Assembly: GCA_026710525.1 (NCBI GenBank)
Contig: JAPOQT010000233.1
Coordinates: 1-9,149 of the forward strand
From: Pseudomonadota bacterium
Lineage (GTDB): Bacteria > Bdellovibrionota_B > Oligoflexia > Oligoflexales > Bin106
DNA: 9,149 bases
Direction of reading: 5' to 3'
Program-made: the position numbers and the translations under genes
Notes under the pieces: generated by a model
The model's input: the letters and a program-made list of their open reading frames with translations, nothing else
The model's database searches: none
What the model was told of the DNA's origin: nothing
Shown here: piece after piece, positions 7,653 through 9,149 of the stretch
Position numbering within the stretch: the stretch's first letter is position 1
Layout of the letters: every line of letters begins with the position of its first letter

Positions 7653-8114
7653 ATGATGCGTCATACTTTTTTGTCAAAACACCGAATAGTTAGGTCTTTA
7701 GTTGATTCTAAAGCCATGACATTGCTTGAAATTATTATCGTGGTTGCTTTGCTGGGGACTCTCATGACCTACTTGGTTACCACACTCACCTCTGGCAGTG
7801 ATTCGGCGAAGGAAGACCAAGCTCGTCTTGGTATGGGTAATATTGCTCAAGCACTGCAGCTGTATCGAGTGCATAACAATCGTTATCCGACGACAGAACA
7901 AAGTTTATCAGCACTGCTAGTTAATCCAGGATCAACAAGATCGTGGCGAGGCCCGTATATTGAAGAGGAAAAACTCAATGACCCTTGGGGTGTGCCTTTT
8001 AGTTATGAGGCTTCAGGTAGAGAGTTTAGAATTATTTCATCTGGTTTGGATGGTGAATTTGGCAGTGAAGACGATATTTCTTATCCCGAAGTGAAAGACA
8101 CTTCCGGTGAGTAA
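7653..8114 (+). CDS. gspG: Type II secretion system major pseudopilin GspG
   Basis: GspG is the main subunit of the periplasmic pseudopilus. The 153-residue precursor has a basic 21-residue leader, then MTLLEIIIVVALLGTL with the conserved Glu at +5 (E26). The mature part carries the family hallmarks ALQLYRVHNNRYPTTEQ (67-83), SWRGPYI (97-103), DPWGVPFSYEASG (110-122) and the short calcium-binding-type loop GLDGEFGSEDDI (131-142). The predicted prepilin peptidase site is A21-M22, not the usual glycine before the cut. An in-frame stop at 7647-7649 fixes the start to ATG 7653 or 7656; the nearest GAGGA (7633-7637) is 15 bases away, so the ribosome binding site is weak. The 164-base gap after gspF is gene-free, with only a vague AT-rich -10-like TATATT at 7624-7629. 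The gene overlaps gspH by 8 bases. Confidence 0.96.
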   Translation: MMRHTFLSKHRIVRSLVDSKAMTLLEIIIVVALLGTLMTYLVTTLTSGSDSAKEDQARLGMGNIAQALQLYRVHNNRYPTTEQSLSALLVNPGSTRSWRGPYIEEEKLNDPWGVPFSYEASGREFRIISSGLDGEFGSEDDISYPEVKDTSGE

Positions 8115-8922
8115 TCTAGACATTCAACATTCATCGGGACGAGAGCAGAGCTTGACTTTGTCTCACGTTTCATCTGATCATGCTATGACATTGCTAGAGG
8201 TGGTGCTTGTTACTGTGTTGCTTGCGGGCATGCTTACATACGCAGTACCCATGTTATTACCTGCGACAGACCAAGCACCATTTATGAGTCAGGTCCAGTC
8301 AGAGATTAAGAGTGCCTATGATACGGCGGTGCTCACAGGTGTTCCCCATCGATTGGTTTTTGATTTCAGCAAAAGATCAATTCATTTGGAGAGGATCACG
8401 GCTTATTCTCCTCTTGAGAGATTTATTTTGCCTTCATTTGCTGCTGATGGTTTAACTCTTGATCAAGCCAAGCGTGAGAAAGAAGAGAACTATGAAAAGT
8501 GGTTACAATTCGGTAAGGTTGAGGTGGTTGATTATGAGCGTGATCGGGTGATTCCGCCGGTATCTCCCCTGAATCGAGCAAAAGCTCAACTCGTAGGGCA
8601 TCGTTGGGATCAGGTGTCAGGTTACGGTCATGCGCCTTTAAGGTGGTCCTCCGAGGTGTATGTGTCGAGATATTATATTGAGCATATGTCGGGGGAGAGG
8701 GTGCGAACTGTGGTTGATCAAAAGGGTGCTAGTGAGCTCGCTTACCTTCATTTTTTGCCAAAGGGTTATGTTGAGAGAGCTTACATTGTTTTTCGAGAAC
8801 TTGTCGGCTCTCGCATCGATGATAACCGTCCTCCTTATGTGATCACCACACTGCCTTATGAGGGCGTATCTCTGTTAACATCTACCGAAGAAGGCTTATC
8901 ACCGGATGATGGATCATCTTAA
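8107..8922 (+). CDS. gspH: GspH-type minor pseudopilin, enlarged
   Basis: GspH is a minor pseudopilin near the pseudopilus tip. The start is GTG 8107, which overlaps the gspG stop by 8 bases and suggests translational coupling. The only other good in-frame ATG (8185) would remove the leader. The N-terminus is a 26-residue leader, then MTLLEVVLVTVLLAGMLTY with Glu at +5 (E31). As in GspG, alanine (A26) replaces glycine before the cut, and the leader lacks basic residues next to it. The segment EIKSAYDTAVLTGVPHRLVF (66-85) matches the GspH pattern of a helix followed by a beta-strand. LAYLHFLPKGYVERAYIVF (211-229) and the closing ITTLPYEGVSLL resemble the C-terminal sheet of deltaproteobacterial-type GspH. 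At 271 residues it is about 100 longer than typical, because of a charged stretch at about 97-205. The family call rests on the N-terminal motif, these blocks and the position after gspG. Confidence 0.85.
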   Translation: MSNLDIQHSSGREQSLTLSHVSSDHAMTLLEVVLVTVLLAGMLTYAVPMLLPATDQAPFMSQVQSEIKSAYDTAVLTGVPHRLVFDFSKRSIHLERITAYSPLERFILPSFAADGLTLDQAKREKEENYEKWLQFGKVEVVDYERDRVIPPVSPLNRAKAQLVGHRWDQVSGYGHAPLRWSSEVYVSRYYIEHMSGERVRTVVDQKGASELAYLHFLPKGYVERAYIVFRELVGSRIDDNRPPYVITTLPYEGVSLLTSTEEGLSPDDGSS

Positions 8923-8927
8923 CCGGT
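8901..8927. repeat. Nested dyad across the convergent gene ends
   Basis: ACCGG (8901-8905) pairs with CCGGT (8923-8927). Inside lies GATGAT-GG-ATCATC (8905-8918), a perfect 6-bp dyad that shares its first G with the outer arm. The element spans the gspH stop (8920-8922) and the minus-strand stop (8914-8916). Without T-runs it is a weak candidate for a bidirectional terminator; it may be chance. Confidence 0.25.
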
Positions 8928-9149
8928 AGTATTCTTTGTCGCTGAGATTTCCTTGCTCTCCGGCTTCGATGTTCACGCGTTCTGGCAGCAAGCCAAGATC
9001 AAGGGATTCATAGTTCAAATGCAAGTCAGCGAGTTTTTTACCAACTTCATAAAAAGCCATAAAATCACTCATACTGGCGACTTTAGGCACACGGGTGAGT
9101 TCTTTCAGTAGGTTGTGAGCAAACAGGCTGCGGTAATCTTTTGAGTGCA
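8914..9149 (-). CDS. C-terminal part of a type ISP restriction-modification enzyme, apparently 3'-truncated (partial at window edge)
   Basis: The minus strand reads openly from the right edge to a TGA (bases 8916-8914), giving 77 complete codons. It begins HSKDYRSLFAHNLLKEL and continues TRVPKV, then DFMAFYEVGKKLADLHLNYE (residues 28-47). The order 'HS..YR..FA..L...L.R.P', 'F..F...G..LADLHLNYE' is characteristic of the C-terminal target-recognition region of type ISP (single-polypeptide restriction-modification-helicase) enzymes such as the LlaBIII group, remembered as PF18135. Family members usually continue for roughly another 60-100 residues after a 'YRV.KM.F' block. Here the frame ends at EYYRLR, about 30 residues after LHLNYE, so the 3' end is probably lost and the gene may be a remnant. 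The stop overlaps the gspH end by 9 bases in convergent orientation. The family call is from motif memory; the truncation is inference. Confidence 0.62.
   Translation of the reverse strand, partial: HSKDYRSLFAHNLLKELTRVPKVASMSDFMAFYEVGKKLADLHLNYESLDLGLLPERVNIEAGEQGNLSDKEYYRLR

Overview
The window carries the 5' part of a type II secretion system (T2SS) gene cluster on the + strand: gspD, gspE, gspF, gspG and gspH, in that order, with short gaps and one overlap. Immediately upstream is a gene for an unrecognised exported protein built from three cysteine-pair repeats. The cluster is bordered on both sides by fragments of accessory genes: a decayed relic of a predicted AAA-ATPase/nuclease gene on the left, and the 3' part of what looks like a type ISP restriction-modification gene, convergent on the minus strand, on the right. 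No rRNA, tRNA, CRISPR array or insertion sequence is visible.

The base composition is moderate to AT-rich. The secretin has a charged tail after the beta-barrel (IYQRKLKERDTML), and the GspH has a YDTAVLTGVPHRLVFDF block and a FLPKGYVERAYIVF block near its end. These resemble T2SS proteins of the former Deltaproteobacteria (Myxococcota/Bdellovibrionota type) more than the enterobacterial or Pseudomonas systems. This placement is inference from remembered family features, not a database result.

Layout: 1-390 has no intact gene. It holds a good ribosome binding site and the decayed start of an AAA-ATPase-like gene (163-302), then a possible promoter for the exported repeat protein (391-1446). 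A 270-base gap (1447-1716) contains two dyads, one of them a hairpin about 30 bases upstream of gspD. The T2SS genes follow: gspD 1717-4131, gspE 4213-6189, gspF 6244-7488 (start moved to the ATG), gspG 7653-8114 and gspH 8107-8922. The type ISP fragment runs from the right edge back to 8914, overlapping the end of gspH by 9 bases.

How the genes work together: GspE is the cytoplasmic ATPase that drives the machine, GspF is the inner-membrane platform protein, GspG and GspH are the major and a minor pseudopilin of the periplasmic pseudopilus, and GspD is the outer-membrane secretin through which folded substrates leave. No gspC is present before gspD, and gspI-M and the prepilin peptidase gene do not follow gspH within the window, so the rest of the system must lie elsewhere or be lost. 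Points most worth checking are the three-repeat cysteine protein in the gspC position, the alanine (not glycine) at the pseudopilin cleavage sites, the divergent MshEN-type motifs in GspE, and the broken genes at both borders.
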